Origin: Vitellaria paradoxa | Lineage: Eukaryota > Streptophyta > Magnoliopsida > Ericales > Sapotaceae | Assembly: GCA_019916065.1 (NCBI GenBank) | Contig: CM034236.1 | Coordinates: 28,362,457 to 28,426,456 of the forward strand | Reading direction: 5' to 3' | DNA length: 64,000 nucleotides | Shown here: positions 1 to 12,917 of the stretch, one piece after another | How the letters are laid out: every line of letters starts with the position of its first letter | Position numbering within the stretch: the first letter of the stretch is position 1 | Made by a program: the position numbers and the translations under genes | The notes under the pieces: model-generated | The model's database searches: none | The model's input: only the letters and a program-made list of their open reading frames with translations | What the model was told of the DNA's origin: nothing

Positions 1-1685
1 TTCAAAGACTCTAGTTGATATAGGTGCAAATAGATACTGGCATAAATAAATTTTCAATCCAATATCAAAGATGCTAAAAAAAATTAGCAATTAAAAAACG
101 TGCAAATTGGAATTCAAAAAAATGCATGCTGTGAGATTAAAAAAAAAAAAAAAAAGGAAAAGGAAGAAATAGAAGCTCTTGCACGTCTTTGATAGAATGA
201 TTACTTTGTGTGTATATATGCATGGTATTAATTCATGGAGTGCCATTATGTTGCCAGCTACCATATGGGTATCAAAGTAATCCACAGTTTGTATTTATGA
301 CAGTGTTAAGTTTAAAAAAAAAAACCATGAGTGGGGATTAGTAATGATATCATCAATTGAAGATCAATGCTGTGAAGGTAAAAAGGAATTAAGAATTACC
401 ACACTGCTCCGTTATATAGAAGGAAAAAAATTAAAAGTGCCACTATTGCACCTGAAAAAAAAAATGCTCTGCCTTGCTAATGGAAAAAGAACAAGGATGC
501 CTATTTTGCTCCTCTTCACTGGGAATTATTTTGAATTGAAGAAAATGACAGATGGAGACTTCTTATATAGACATAATTAAATCCTAGTCCAGTTATGATT
601 TGAATTAGAGTTGTCAAAATTCTAATCAAATTCTAAGAAAAGCAAACCCCAATTAAATTTGGATTGCTCAAAGGAATACAAATTCTAAATTCAAATTATA
701 CTAGAATTCTACCATGTGAATAAATTCAAACTCCTAATTTGCACAAGAGTTCTGCCATGATTTAAAAAAAAAAGGAATTTAAATTCTATCATAGCTATAA
801 TTTCATTATTCAAAATTTATAATTTGGTAGAAAATTAATTCTAAATTTCTAGCAAATTTTGGAATTAAAAATAAATTTAATTTCTTTCATGAAAGCAAAC
901 TTTTATTCTAACTCAAATCTGGAATTAAAAATAAATTTTTATATCTTTCATATAAGCAAATTTTGATTCCAACTCAAATTTAGAATTAAAAATTAAATTT
1001 AATTTCTTCCATAAAAGCAAAATTTGATTCCAACTAAAATTTGGAATTAAAAATAAATTTAATTTCTTTTGTGATAGAAAATTTTGATTCCAACTCAAAT
1101 TTGGAATTCAAAATAAAATCAAATTCATTATTTTAATTTCTACCTATAGAAATTGAAATATTTGAAATGTGACTTGCATCAAATTTTAAGGAAAAAAAAT
1201 TACCGAATCCAAATTGTTCTAGTTAATAGTGTCAAATTTTCAAATTCGAGACCCACTCACTTATCAAGTAGATAATGAGACTCCTGCCTTTTTTCTTACA
1301 TAATTCCTAAGAGATGGTGGGGATAGTATTGCTCGCTATCGTAGTAGGTGCAGGTGATGTGTGGTCAGATGGAGATAAATACATAACTAGCAACGACAGC
1401 GACTATGTCATCATCTCCATATCATACATGACAATAGTGTAGTCATCAATGGAAGGCAAGGGATTGAGTGGATGAGTATAAGGTGATGTTGTTCTACTAG
1501 CAAAAGCAGATGACCCCATTTTGGTTGATGTGGAAGGACTCACTCGCATATCATGCCCACTAACTTGGTTGGCTACAATATTCCTATGATCAATACTCCT
1601 AATGATTGACACCATGCAATGAATATCCTTATGTTAGTATAGTTGAGGATATCTATTGCCAACTAAGCAATCACGACTATAATGG
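1..1685. other. AT-rich DNA without a recognisable gene
   Basis: No reading frame here resembles a known protein. The short open frames run through A- or T-rich low-complexity sequence and lack coding character. The only structure I can support is the tandem repeat at 845-1125. The stretch ends at the left border of a CACTA transposon, and its last three bases (TGG) form that element's target duplication. Confidence 0.6.
845..1125. repeat. Tandem repeat, about five 60-61 bp units
   Basis: The core GGAATTAAAAATAAATTT recurs with small changes at about 861, 921, 982, 1043 and 1103, a spacing of 60-61 bp. Each copy is preceded by a variant of GATTCCAACTCAAATTT. Units differ at several positions, so the array is not recent. 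No function is apparent. Confidence 0.8.
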
Positions 1686-2150
1686 CACTACAAGAAAATC
1701 AGGTATAGGCGATGAATATTTTCCTCACTAAAGGCTCGGTTTTCCTTGCTAAAAACTATAGGCGAGGAATTTTTTTCCTCGCGTATTTCCTCATCTATGC
1801 TCGGTTGCCTATACTTTTTAGCGAGAAATTATAATTTCCTCACCTATACTAGTTTTTAGCGAGAAAAATCATTTTCTCGCCTATAGTGACTTTTAGTGAG
1901 GAACAACTTTCCTCACCTATGTCTGGACTTTTAGCGAAGAAAGTACCATTTCCTCATCTAAAGTCATGTTTAGCGAGGAAAAAGTTTCGTCACCAATTCT
2001 ATGTTATATCGAGGAAAGTACCATTTCCTCACCTAAAGTCATCTTTAGCAAGGAAAAAGTTTCGTCGCCAATTCTATGTTTTAGCGAGGAAAGTACCATT
2101 TCCTCGCCTATAGTTAGTTTTTGTGAGAAAATTTGATCATCGTCTATGCT
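1686..2150. repeat. CACTA-1 subterminal repeat array, left end
   Basis: The motif GCGAGGAAA and its inverse TTTCCTCGC recur in both orientations, often next to TTTTAG. From about 1935 to 2110 an approximately 80-bp block containing GAAAGTACCATTTCCTC is repeated in tandem. Such subterminal motifs bind the TNPA-like protein in the family. Confidence 0.85.
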
Positions 2151-2459
2151 TGGCCAAGTACCATAAGAACAATTTTTTTAAATATTTTAATTTTCCAAAA
2201 ATACCTGTTACAATAATAATCCAACAAAAATAAACCTATTACAATGAAATCAAACATAAAATAAACCTATTACGATATATGCCAAACATATTATACATGC
2301 TACAACATTAAAATTGAACGTACAAATTATCATATTTTAAAAGTTAACAATCCAATAACAAACATCAAAATTTAAAAACAAACCAAAATATTAAGATTGC
2401 ATACAAATAAAATAAACAAAAATAAATCCAAGTTCAAAATTAACTATTAATGTCTAACA

Positions 2460-3792
2460 CTAGGTAGGTGAAGTGGTCCTAGTAGAGCGGAACTCCTCAA
2501 ACATTTGCATTAAATTGTCGACTTTAGTGGAAATGACATTTCGCTCAGTTTCCATTTGCTCCATTTTTTCCATGAAATTTTGAAGTTTATCCTGAAGCTG
2601 TGCCTCACGAGATCTTGAAGCAGCACAACCCAAGCAGTGAAGATTACGCACTGAAGGAGGCTTTGGCCCATGGCCCATCCCACGTACATAACCAGTTTTC
2701 CTCCCTAAAACTTGCATCCCTACCTCATCCTCACTCAATGCGGCATGGCCATCAGGGGTAGGCTCACTCCTTACTCTTTGCATCTCATCCTAAAATTATT
2801 ATTATTAATGTGAAAATATTACTAAATTATAACTAAAAAATTTCAAAGTTAGATAAAAATTACAATAACTTACATGCAACTCTTTCGCCTTTGGGCAACA
2901 CCACTGGTTACTTTTGTTTGTATGCGCATGTTTCCACCATCCAAAAAAACTAATTGGCTCATTACTTTCAGGATCCACCTATGAAAAATAATTTATAAGC
3001 ACAAGACTAATGATATAAATAAAACACGTAAACTAATAATTACGATGCTATGACGAGCAGGAACAAATGCGCTTGAACCCATCGAGTGTGTAACAGTTTG
3101 ATGAGACCGATTCTCTGCATTTTTCAAACATTTCTCCTACAAAACAAAAATATATGTTCAACGTTAAAGTTATAATTAGACTATATTTTTTCTATACATT
3201 TTCATATAAATTATATTAACTTGGTAACGTGTGTCTGTCCATTTGTTGTCGATGTGCCACTCCCAATCCACTTACAATATATCGGATGGGCAATGCTCTC
3301 TTGCCTCCTCCACAGTGAGTCCCTTCTCTATCATATTCTTAAATTGCTTATGCCACTTGTGCCGTAAGTCATTCAGTCAGGCCTTGAAAGTGTCCTCCAC
3401 CCTCTTTCGTCCCACACTCCGAAGACTTACATCAATGTTAATGCGTGACTATAAATATAAGATATATAAGACGTTAAATTTTAAATTATTATATATAAAA
3501 TTTAGAAATGACCAAATATATTATCATAAAAAAATTAATACCGTAAGGTGTGCAAATGCCTCCTCCTTATCTCTCTCACTGATGTCAGCATAGCGGTGTT
3601 GATTATGCGGTAGGAAATGTCTGGCAATAATACCACACTCGCTTGATAACTTAGCTAACTCGTCACAATCAAGTGGCCGTCCCTGTTCAGGATCCACAAT
3701 TACTTTCATGGGTTGTTTTGTCTTCTTGATAATACGATCTATGCCAAGGCCCTGGGTGGGTCCGCATACTGATCTAGTTGTTGAGGTGGACC
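2460..3792 (-). pseudogene. Transposase_24-type (Ptta/En/Spm) CACTA protein, five exons recognisable, disabled
   Basis: Five minus-strand blocks join in one frame at GT-AG borders: 3792-3542, 3448-3221, 3136-3044, 2978-2874 and 2789-2460. The order of motifs matches the plant Transposase_24 family: a KWHKQF block, then NRSHQTVTHSMGSSAF, then a W-rich linker, GHGPKPP and a final coiled coil (ETERNVISTKVDNLMQMFEE). In the family this accessory protein binds subterminal repeats. Exon 2 carries two in-frame stops, TGA after FKA and TAA after SDIL, so no full protein can be made. An acceptor at 3793-3794 implies at least one more upstream exon that I cannot identify. Splice sites are inferred from sequence only. 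Confidence 0.85.
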
Positions 3793-5094
3793 CTACAAAA
3801 AAATATGAAAACAATTAAAAATATATATACACTTAGTTAATCCAATATTCTCAATATTTTATGTTGTTAGTAACAATATAATCCCATGTAAACCCCCTTT
3901 AATATATATATATATATATATATCTTGCTGTAATTGAACTGTAAACTCTGTCAATGAATAAAATTAGTGCAAAAGCTTTTTATTTTCATCTCAATCAGCT
4001 AACACTTTTAGTTCATGTTTCATTGTTTGAGAAAGCTATTTAATAACAACTATGTCTAATCCCGAAACATCTCTATTTTAGGTAATATATACTCCCTTTG
4101 TAAATATTACACCTCCAACGCCCATGAAATTTAACATGAAATTGATATAAATTAATTTAATTTAAAAAAATAATTATTATGCCAAAATAATAATAATAAT
4201 AAATAAATAAAAATAAAAAGCTTGCTTTCGGATCATGTAATTAAGTGTTCTTCTTAGGACATGGATGAGACTCCCAACATAATCGACATCCTGAACACTG
4301 GACATAAATGTGTCCAGCTATGACGCCACTAACTACCAGGATAGGAATATTTGATCCCAAGAAGGGTTTCTCATGCTAGGGAAAAACAAGAAAATTTTGT
4401 GATGAAGAAGCCAGAACACGATTCCAGATCAAAGAGAAATCTACATCTAAAGAAAGGTATGAAAAAAATTATGGAACACAAAAACTCAGTAAAAAAAATT
4501 AATTACTGGGAATGTAATGATACCACATAAATCTAAATGAGAACAACATATACATAGGTTCAAGCTAAAACCCATTATTACCATTAATTAGAAAGAAAAA
4601 TCAGAGCAGCTCTATGAATGCTTGTGAAGAAGACTCTGCTTCTTTCTCCAAGACAGGGAATTGAAATGGCGGAGGTGAAGAAAAAATCATCGCAGTGGTA
4701 CTAGAAATTAAAAAAAAAAGAAAATGAAAAAGAAAAAAAAAGAAAGAAAGAAAGAGGAGTATTACAGTTAAAGACTTGAGAGGATCTGAATGTCATGGCC
4801 TCACCTTGGATGTACCGGTCAACACAAACGCAAATCACACTGTACGCTACTCAAGTGGTTAGGGAGAGAACCAGCACGTTTCTCACGATGATGCTCTGCC
4901 TTGATTCTGGTCCTTAATCAGCCTCTGTCTTCTAATCGGTACATAATCGAAGTGACGGAAAGAACAAAACTGTAGCCCTCACCAATTAATGTTGTCCTAG
5001 CGATCACCTTCCGACGGTGATACTTCCCTAGCAATGGCTGATTAGAGATGAGAGTAAGATTGGACTAAGACTATGTCACATGTTTTTGTGAGAG
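3793..5094. other. CACTA-1 interior without recognisable coding sequence
   Basis: This part holds a (TA)n run at 3901-3923 and A-rich tracts near 4690-4760. In an intact relative, upstream exons and the TNP2 gene would be expected hereabouts, but I see neither. The sequence probably represents the 5' portion of the minus-strand gene with its promoter, heavily deleted (inference). Confidence 0.5.
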
Positions 5095-5451
5095 TTTTTG
5101 TTTACTATAGGCAAGGAATCCTAGTTTCGTCACCCAAAGCAGCTTTTGGTGAGGAAAGAATCTCCTCACCTATAACCAACTTTTAGCGAGGAAATAATTT
5201 CCTCGCCTAAAGATATGTAACAATTTTCCCTCTCCCTCCAAATTCAATGGCGCGACATTTTATTTACTATAAGCGAGGAAGTTAAGTTTTTGTCGCCAAA
5301 TATCTCTTTTAGCGAGGAAAGTGTTCCTCGCCAAAAGTTTCAGAGTTTTTAGTGAGGAATTCAAATTTTCCTCGCTAAAAACGTGGTATTGGTGAGGAAA
5401 ATTACTTCCTTGCGAAAACTTTTCTCGCCTATTTTCTGATTTCTTGTAGTG
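5095..5451. repeat. CACTA-1 subterminal repeat array, right end
   Basis: The motif AGCGAGGAA, in both orientations and with variants, recurs about ten times up to the terminal TTCTTGTAGTG. It is the counterpart of the array at 1686-2150. Confidence 0.85.
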
Positions 5452-5622
5452 TGGCCCCTTAGAAACATTCAAAAAGTACTGTTAAAGACAAATACAAATT
5501 CAATAGTATTAAAAGCACAAATATAGTTTGTTTACTTATTAAAGAGTAGAGACTAATTGATATCTTTAATAGCTGTTACTAACTGAGACCTGATCGAAGG
5601 CACATCAGGAGGAGGCCTAATA
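5452..5622. other. Short spacer between CACTA-1 and the LTR-like nest
   Basis: This is AT-rich sequence with no recognised feature. It begins with the TGG duplication of the CACTA element and ends at the possible outer border of the LTR-like repeat nest. Confidence 0.4.
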
Positions 5623-6118
5623 TGTCAAACCACGAATTTCACCCGGGATACGACCTAATAATCACATGCAAATTATAACTAAACATACATTAACCTGTAA
5701 TAATATAAAATAAAACCACGATCTATGATTGGACAAATGTACTTCCAATAGTAAAATATGACAATATAGGTTAGTTGGCCTGTACAATCATATTGAATAT
5801 TAAAATAAACATCTGATACAAAATATCTCCTTACAAATCAAAAAAATAATTGATAACGTCTAAGCATCATAAAATGGTAGTGATCTCAACTTGGGGTCCT
5901 ACATAAGTTTCAGGCTCAACATTTTTAATGAAATCTGTAAGGAAGTAACACGCTCGACTTGTGCCCACTTGTGCAAATAACTAGGTATATGCAATAAAAT
6001 GACTTAGTATGCTTCTATCATGCATCAGATAGGTCCCATCGTATCAACTATTCAAATGTTAATCACACATTTCCATAATCATTATTATAACACCACAAAG
6101 GCCACGTGGGGTAGGCAT

Positions 6119-6880
6119 TGTAATAGCTCATATTTCTATATTAATATAAATTAGTGATTTTTAACAAGTTTTGGATATAATAATATGGTATTTTAATTAA
6201 TGATAGTCATTAGGGATGTTAATTGTTAAGATTTTGAAAAAAATGAGCCAAATTTTTAGACATAACCGCATTTCATAAAAATGAGCAGTGCTGGTGCCCG
6301 GGTTGTCCATGTGGGTGCCTAGCTATATGAAAGGTTGAAAGATGTTCTACTCAATTGGTTTCAGAGGGCCTTTTCAATGGCAGCATAGGATGATAGGGAA
6401 AGGGGGAGGTTCCTATTGCATGCTTAAAGAACAAAGCCAAATCCTTGTATATGTATGATGAGAGCGAAGAGAGTGAGAGTTTGGATCGGGAGAGAGATAG
6501 CTTGGAGCCGAGAGCGAACTAGAGGAACTTGATTGTGGTAAGTGGATATTAAATTCAATCAAATTCCAATTACTTTTGTAAACATGAAATTGAACATGCC
6601 ATGAATACATCCATATGGTTGATTTGTTATAAGGATCAAAGATTAAGGTGTTTAGTATACTCAAAGTTTGAAGGCTAGAACCAAAAAACTCTCTGCCTTG
6701 GGTTCTTCGTTGCTTGAACCTCGAGGTAGGGATCTTAAGCCTAAAAATAGCATGTATAAGTTGTAAAGAGAATAGAGATGTGATCTTGTTAAGTGGTTGT
6801 AGTTCTTGAAGCATAAAACCGTGGTTTAATCTTGCCTATACAAGTACATATGTTGTATGCATACGTTGTTCAAAATTTTG
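6119..6880 (+). repeat. Truncated plus-strand copy of the same LTR-like family
   Basis: It opens TGTAATAGCTCATATTT, like the start of the unit at 8885. It then carries a GGTGCCCGGGTTG / GGGTGCC block and a diverged version of the region around 9410-9620, including the shared ATTGAA..CTCAAGG and GGTAGGGAT words. The expected GGGCGTGACA end is absent. Around 6870-6890 the sequence switches to the opposite orientation of the family. Confidence 0.5.
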
Positions 6881-8884
6881 GATTACCCTTACCCTAACCA
6901 GAGCAATATAACAACCCTAGAGCAACATTCACACATAATAATAGTATTGTAAAACTAAGCCTCTACCATTGCTAAACTATCGAGCTCCAACACCCATGAA
7001 AATAAATAACATAGGCCTTATGGCCTTTACAACCTAATCTAATAAATTTCTAAATAATAAAATATTATAGTCCCAAATAAAATTTAACTTAAGAAATTAT
7101 AAAATGCAGTGTTTGCTTTAGCTCATACAATTTCAAGTCCCACCAAGAGCCCACCTAATTCTTTGGATCCATTCCTAAAACCCAATTTGGAGGTACGTGA
7201 GCACTAATCCACTTGTGTTCATGAAGTACAATAATAGCATGTGTAACAAGTAAGTAATAAAATAAAACAACATCAACAATTATAATGCAACTTAATCAAC
7301 ATAATTTTAAAATATTGTCAAACAAATATCCAAATCATCGCATAAAGGAATTGTCATCATGATCTCATATTATGTCACATACTCTAATAATTATCACAAG
7401 CCTTAACATTTTATCCAATTATTATCTTACTTTGACCTAAATTTCATGATCATTCCTTAACCACATCTTTTTTCAGTTAAATTTATGGGGTGGGTATGAT
7501 CAACATCGTCATTAAAGGTCACGATTACCCATAATACTCGTCGTTAAAGGACGATTAACCACAACATGACACATCATGTTGTAAGCTATTGACCTATTGG
7601 TATGAACACCTATCTTTGCAGAGGTTTCTATTTTTTTTAACCTTAAGGTAATCTCTGTGCCGTTCTTTTTTCCAGTACCCTCAATCCCCATGTCACAATA
7701 TCAAATCACGTTTCCAATTTGCTCATTTCATTTTCATTTACACAATTATGCTTATCTTATCCTCTCATTTAACCTATCACAATAATAAACACTTCAATTA
7801 TCTCTTTTCGTACTAATTTCACATTAACATATTTTTAAGTTATTTAAGCATTTCATCATCTTATTAACTCAATCTAAATTCACATTCATGCAATAATCAT
7901 ATTCTTTTCATGAATATCAATAAAACATTTTCAATTTAACAACTTATAAAATGCAAACATACAAACAAAGATACAAGACAACTTTTTGGAGAAAACTCAG
8001 GTGCTCTACGCCCACGAGGTTGCCCAGGCACCCACACAGGAGCCCTGGGTGCCCTGAGTACCCGTACGAGCCTAGATCAGTATGCTCTGTTATGGTATGT
8101 TTACTGGTTTCTAATGTTTTCAGTTCCCATCTTCCATTATTACCAAATTTGGTTCGTGGTTCTATGTTTCCACTATTTCCATACTCATTAGGACTTAATG
8201 TAACTAATAAATTCAAGTTATCAATGAGCAACAGGCATGATATGTATGATTATTCATTCACCCCTTAAGTCATGTGATCTAAGGTGTGATAAGTATTCTG
8301 CAAAACTAAATCACAGCAATGGTATTAGGCCCAAACACACCCTTATCTGGTGTCACGTCATTTCTAAGATCACAAATCCACTGAATACAATAACCAAATC
8401 AACATCTTTACATGATCTATTAACTGCTGGAATGATAACCAAACCATGTGAAGGTTCAAAAAACGTTCAATCGTGGTATATATATCGCCTATCTTATAGC
8501 ACCTTATAGCCCCCCCAAAAACCAATACTGAATCAATCTCATTATCCATAACCAATTCCAATTTAATCCCAATTACTATTATGAAATTTTTATTAGCAAC
8601 TCATTCTATCTAATACCATCACGCCATAACATCAACCATAATAGTGCAAAGATAAATTAAATATAACTTAGTAAAAAAAATTTCAAATTAAGTAGAGAAG
8701 ACCCCGGGCATGTGCATCTTATATGCCCACGACAGGTAAACTAATAAGCCCTGCACAACAGATCGAAGCAGGTCAATAGAGGAGGCAATGATCAAATGCA
8801 TACACACTCGAGGCTACACCTTGTGCACACGTAAGACAGTCTTATGCGCATGGCATCAAAAAATTAGTGTATGCGCATAAGAAT

Positions 8885-11649
8885 TGCAATACCCCAGACT
8901 TTTGTGTTAATGTAAATAAATGGTTATCTATACATTTTGAGGTAATAGTATGTTGATTAAGTAGTATTCATCATTAGTAGTACTTTAGAGTTGGGAACTT
9001 TGAATGAGGTAAGCCAAACATTCAAGAGCCAAACATTCAAGAGTTGACATTTTGGCACAAGTGTAGGAAGGGAGTACCTTGGGCGCACAAGGTACCAAGC
9101 CTTGGGTGCCCATGGCTTGGGCACATGGCATAGAACTCAGTTGGGCGCCCAGCTTGTAGTAAACATGATAGGTATGGGTGTTCTGAAATTTTATGGCCGA
9201 GCCTCACCCCTGTACACCTATATCTAGCTAGGGGGATGGGAAGACCTAGAAATACTGTTAAAGGATTAAAATATTTCCAATTTAAATATATATATATATA
9301 TATATATATCTATGTATGGATTGGAAGAGAAGAAAAGTTTTAGGTGTTGGAGAGAGAGGAACCCAGGAGAGGAAGAAGAAATAAGGAGAACCGGGTGGAG
9401 TTTTTGGATGGTAAGTTCTTCTAGCCTTAAGTAAAATCAAATTAACTTTGCAAAGATGTAATTAAACACTCAAGGAATCCATCTATGTAATTTTTTTTAT
9501 CATTTAGATCAAAGAGTAGAGAGATTGAATCCATCAAAGTTGGGAGCTTGAAACTGGGAAGAACCACCCTTGTTCTTCATCTTTATTCAACTTGTGGTAG
9601 GGATTCTATGCAACATTCTTACATATATGATGTGTAACAAGTAGTAGAACAACAATGGAGTAACCATTGCAAGTTTTGACTACATTTACGGAAGAAAATG
9701 GGAGTTATATACACATATATGTATGTATAGTTTGATAGAGAGAAAATGATGTTTGATCCATAACTTGCCCATAGTTGATGAGAACTCAAATTGTTGGTTT
9801 CTTTGATGCTTATAAGTCTTGTGGTAATGTTAGAAACAAGAAGTTTTAAGTATTTTTCCCTAAACTTAGTCATGCAATTGAATACTCAAGGAATCCATCT
9901 ATGTAATTTTTTTATCATTTAAATCAAAGAGTGGAGAGATTGAATCCATCAAAGTTGGGAGCTTGAAATTGGGAAGAACCACCCTCTTGTTCTTTATCTT
10001 TATTCAACTTGTGGTAGGGATCCTATGCAACATTCTTACATATATGATGTGTAACAAGTAGTAAAACAACATTGGAGTAACCATTGCAAGTTTTGACTAC
10101 ATTTATGGAAGAAAATGGGAGTTATATACACATATATGTATGTATAGTTTGATAGGGAGAAAATGATGTTTAATCCATAACTTGGCCCATAGTTGATGAC
10201 AACTCAAATTGTTGGTTTCTTTTGATGCTTATAAGTCTTGTGGTAATGTTAGAAACAAGAATCTTTAAGTATTTTTCCCTAAACTTAGTCATGCAATTGA
10301 ACACTCAAGGAATCCATCTATGTAATTTTTTTATCATTTAGATCAAAGAGTGGAGAGATTGAATCCATCGAAGTTGGGAGCTTGAAACTGGGAAGAACCA
10401 CCCTCTTGTTCTTCATCTTTATTCAACTTGTGGTAGGGATTCTATGCAACATTCTTATATGTATGATGTGTAACAAGTAGTAGAACAACATTGGAGTAAC
10501 CATTGCAAGTTTTGACTACATTTGTGGAAGAAAATGGGAGTTATATACACATATATGTATGTATAGTTTGATAGAGAGAAAATGATGTTTGATCCATAAC
10601 TTGGCCTATAGTTGATGAGAACTCAAATTGTTGGTTTCTTTGATGCTTATAAGTCTTGTGGTAATGTTAGAAATAAGAAGCTTTAAGTATTTTTCCCTAA
10701 ACTTAGTCAATTTGAGGTTCCAAGTGTGGAGAATGAAAGACCCGGAAAACAAAGCATAAAATCTATAACTTGAACCAAGCTATGGGCACACAAGGTAGGA
10801 GACAGTTGGGCGCCCACCTCTTGGGTGGGCACCCACACCTTAGGTGCACAACCTATTGTCAGTTGGGCGCCCAATGAGACTAGTTTAGTTTCTGAACTTA
10901 GTTTATTTTGGACATTCTATCCTAGGTTCATAAAGAGTTTAGTACCATGTTTTTGCATGATGTTTTATTTGTCTAAATATATGAATTGAAGAAGTATTTC
11001 ATGCTCCAAAATGTTAATAAGAATTGTTTAATTTGTGAGATAAGAATGCATGTATTGAAATGTGAACTTGTGTTGATAAATGAAGGTAAATGAATTAAAC
11101 TTTGAATAAGTGAATTGGAAGAGATGAAAATGTGATGAGTTTTATGATGAATTGAAATGTGGTTATGCGTTGATGGAAAGTATATGATGAGGAATGTGAA
11201 CTAATGGTTAAAGAGAATTGAATGTGCTGAAAAGATTGATTGTGTGCGGGGGGTTGTGGTGGGGTATGAAAATAGGAAGGATTTTGAGATTACCCTCGAG
11301 TTGAAAGTCCCGGAACCTACACAGGGTTAGGTGTTCATGCCAGTGGGTTAGTACCCACAACATGACGTGTGTATAGGCTCATCGTGGCCCTGGACTGCAT
11401 CCTAAACAACGACGTTTAGTTTATTATTTCCGTTGGGTCTGGACCTATAAAAGACAATGTTGTGTGTGTATCCACCCCCGATGACTTGTGTGGAATGATT
11501 ATGTGGTTTAATAACGAATAAGTGATAAAGTGAATATAAGATGTGTTTGGATTAAATGTTGGGAAATCTCATAACATGAAATAACTGGAATTGAATGTTA
11601 TATTACGATGATGTTGACAATTTATTATAGCTTATCTGACATGTTGACG

Positions 11650-11683
<34 letters not shown>

Positions 11684-12155
11684 AGTGAATAAAAGCATGC
11701 ATGTTTTGGTTTACATACCATATATGTTTCTAAGTAGCATCGTGGGCACAAATGGACCCGTGCTCACATCCCTATAGATTTTGTTACAGGAACAGACCAT
11801 AATAACCAGGTGGGCTAATGGGGCTGGATTAGAAGTGCATTTACATGAGCCATCCAAACTTAGCAGAAATTTTGGTCACTTAAGTTGAATTTTATTTGAG
11901 GTTGTATTATTATTAAATTGAGAAACTTATTCGATTTGGTTATAAAGGTTCTAAGGCTTATGTAATACATTAATGGGAAGGATATGTTGGAGTATGTGGC
12001 CTGGCACTAGCTGAGGCTAATTTTATATTATCTTAATACATGTCATGGCTCACTCAGGAGTTATTGTATTGCTCTAATCATGGGATGGTAATGTTAGTGC
12101 ATGTTATGCACGTTATATCACTCACCACTTGGGTCGCAAGACTCAGGGCGTGACA
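8885..12155 (+). mobile_element. Probable solo LTR, plus orientation, unclassified family
   Basis: The unit begins TGCAATACCCC and ends GGGCGTGACA, so it has TG..CA borders. It is flanked by AGAAT (8880-8884) and AGAAC (12156-12160), a 4-of-5 match to a 5-bp target duplication. It contains no protein-coding sequence and no primer site or polypurine tract, as expected of a solo LTR left by recombination. Its 3.3 kb is inflated by a tripled 417-bp block. Words such as TTGGGCGCCCA and the tract at 11270-11500 recur, inverted, in the neighbouring copies. The superfamily cannot be decided without an internal region. Confidence 0.65.
9468..10708 (+). repeat. Three tandem copies of a ~417-bp block inside the solo LTR
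   Basis: The block starting ACTCAAGGAATCC occurs at 9468, 9884 and 10303 (spacing 416 and 419 bp) and runs each time to CCCTAAACTTAGTC. Copies two and three look closer to each other than to the first, by eye. Part of the block is also present once, diverged, near 6570-6740, so a single copy is probably ancestral and the triplication secondary. Confidence 0.92.
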
Positions 12156-12266
12156 AGAACTCAAACCTTGCACACATGAGGTGCCAAAATCAGGGTTATA
12201 CACACGACCTTGAATGGATGTGCACACGATAAAAGACCTTCAACTACAATCGCTTGTCTCTATTTT
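12156..12266. other. Fragment of the outer repeat between two nested insertions
   Basis: This 111-bp piece continues the host sequence interrupted at 8884. It shares the GTGCACAC-type words found at 8800-8880. Confidence 0.45.
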
Positions 12267-12511
12267 TGTCACGCCCTAAATTACGTGATCAGAGGGGAGA
12301 ATTAAATGAATTACATGCATCACATATAACTAAACATAATCCCTGATCAGAGCCACACAATCATCTTAGAGCAAATATCATAAAAATAATACTAAAATAA
12401 TAACAACTAAGCCTCAGTCAAAATGGGTAATCCCTGCCCCAATATCAAACCAAATAATATTCAAACCTTATGGATTTTACAACTATATTAAATAAATCTG
12501 AATTAATAATA

Positions 12512-12917
12512 CGTTTTTTTGGTAATTAAGTAATTTTAGATTAATGGGAATTTATGTACAATATCTTAGGAGCATACCCCCGTATAACAAAAGTATTACA
12601 AGAGAAATAAGCATAATTATAATTGAATCCCCCAACTACTAATTAATCTAGAATTTACACTAGCCATATTGTTGACAGGAAGTTGAGAAAGCTTAATTTT
12701 TACTTCATAGACTATCTTTTGAGCAATGGCAGCAACTGATGATGAAAGCCCCTTGAATATTCTCGCATTCCTTTCTTCCCATACATGGTAGACCAGCGCA
12801 ACCTATGCTAGCTTACGTAGGATGTTGCCGAATTGCTTTCCACTAAATTTGCCCGTGGTCCAAGAGACTTCATTCTTCCAAGGTTGTTTAGTCTTAGTAA
12901 TGAAGCATTTTTGCAGT
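12512..12917 (-). mobile_element. 5'-truncated L1-type LINE, 3' end only
   Basis: Read on the minus strand, this fragment ends in a short poly(A) and carries the 3' untranslated region and last ~90 codons of the family at 40515-42382. Shared words include WEERNARIFKG and GKFSGKQ. It is flanked by the 11-bp duplication AATTAATAATA at 12501-12511 and 12918-12928. The coding part has at least one in-frame stop (TAG in the KLA block). It is one of three clear LINE copies of this group in the window and the most decayed. Confidence 0.9.

Larger units (their letters stand above)
1686..5451 (-). mobile_element. CACTA (En/Spm) DNA transposon, non-autonomous, complete ends
   Basis: The element begins CACTACAAGAAAATCAG and ends with the inverse, CTGATTTCTTGTAGTG, so it has CACTA terminal inverted repeats. 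The trinucleotide TGG lies directly outside both ends (1683-1685 and 5452-5454), the 3-bp target duplication expected of this superfamily. Subterminal arrays of a GCGAGGAAA motif occupy both ends and are probably the binding sites of the accessory transposase protein. The interior holds only a decayed Transposase_24-type gene on the minus strand. No TNP2-type catalytic transposase is visible, so movement would have needed help from a relative. Its 3.77 kb is short for an autonomous CACTA element. Confidence 0.93.

Noticed and set aside
3901..3923. Simple (TA)n run, and similar runs near 9290, 11660 and 25340
   Set aside because: Ordinary microsatellites with no associated structure.
7944..8561. 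Overlapping open frames on both strands around 8 kb
   Set aside because: They lie in non-coding LTR-like repeat sequence and match no family. Mutual overlap on both strands speaks against coding.
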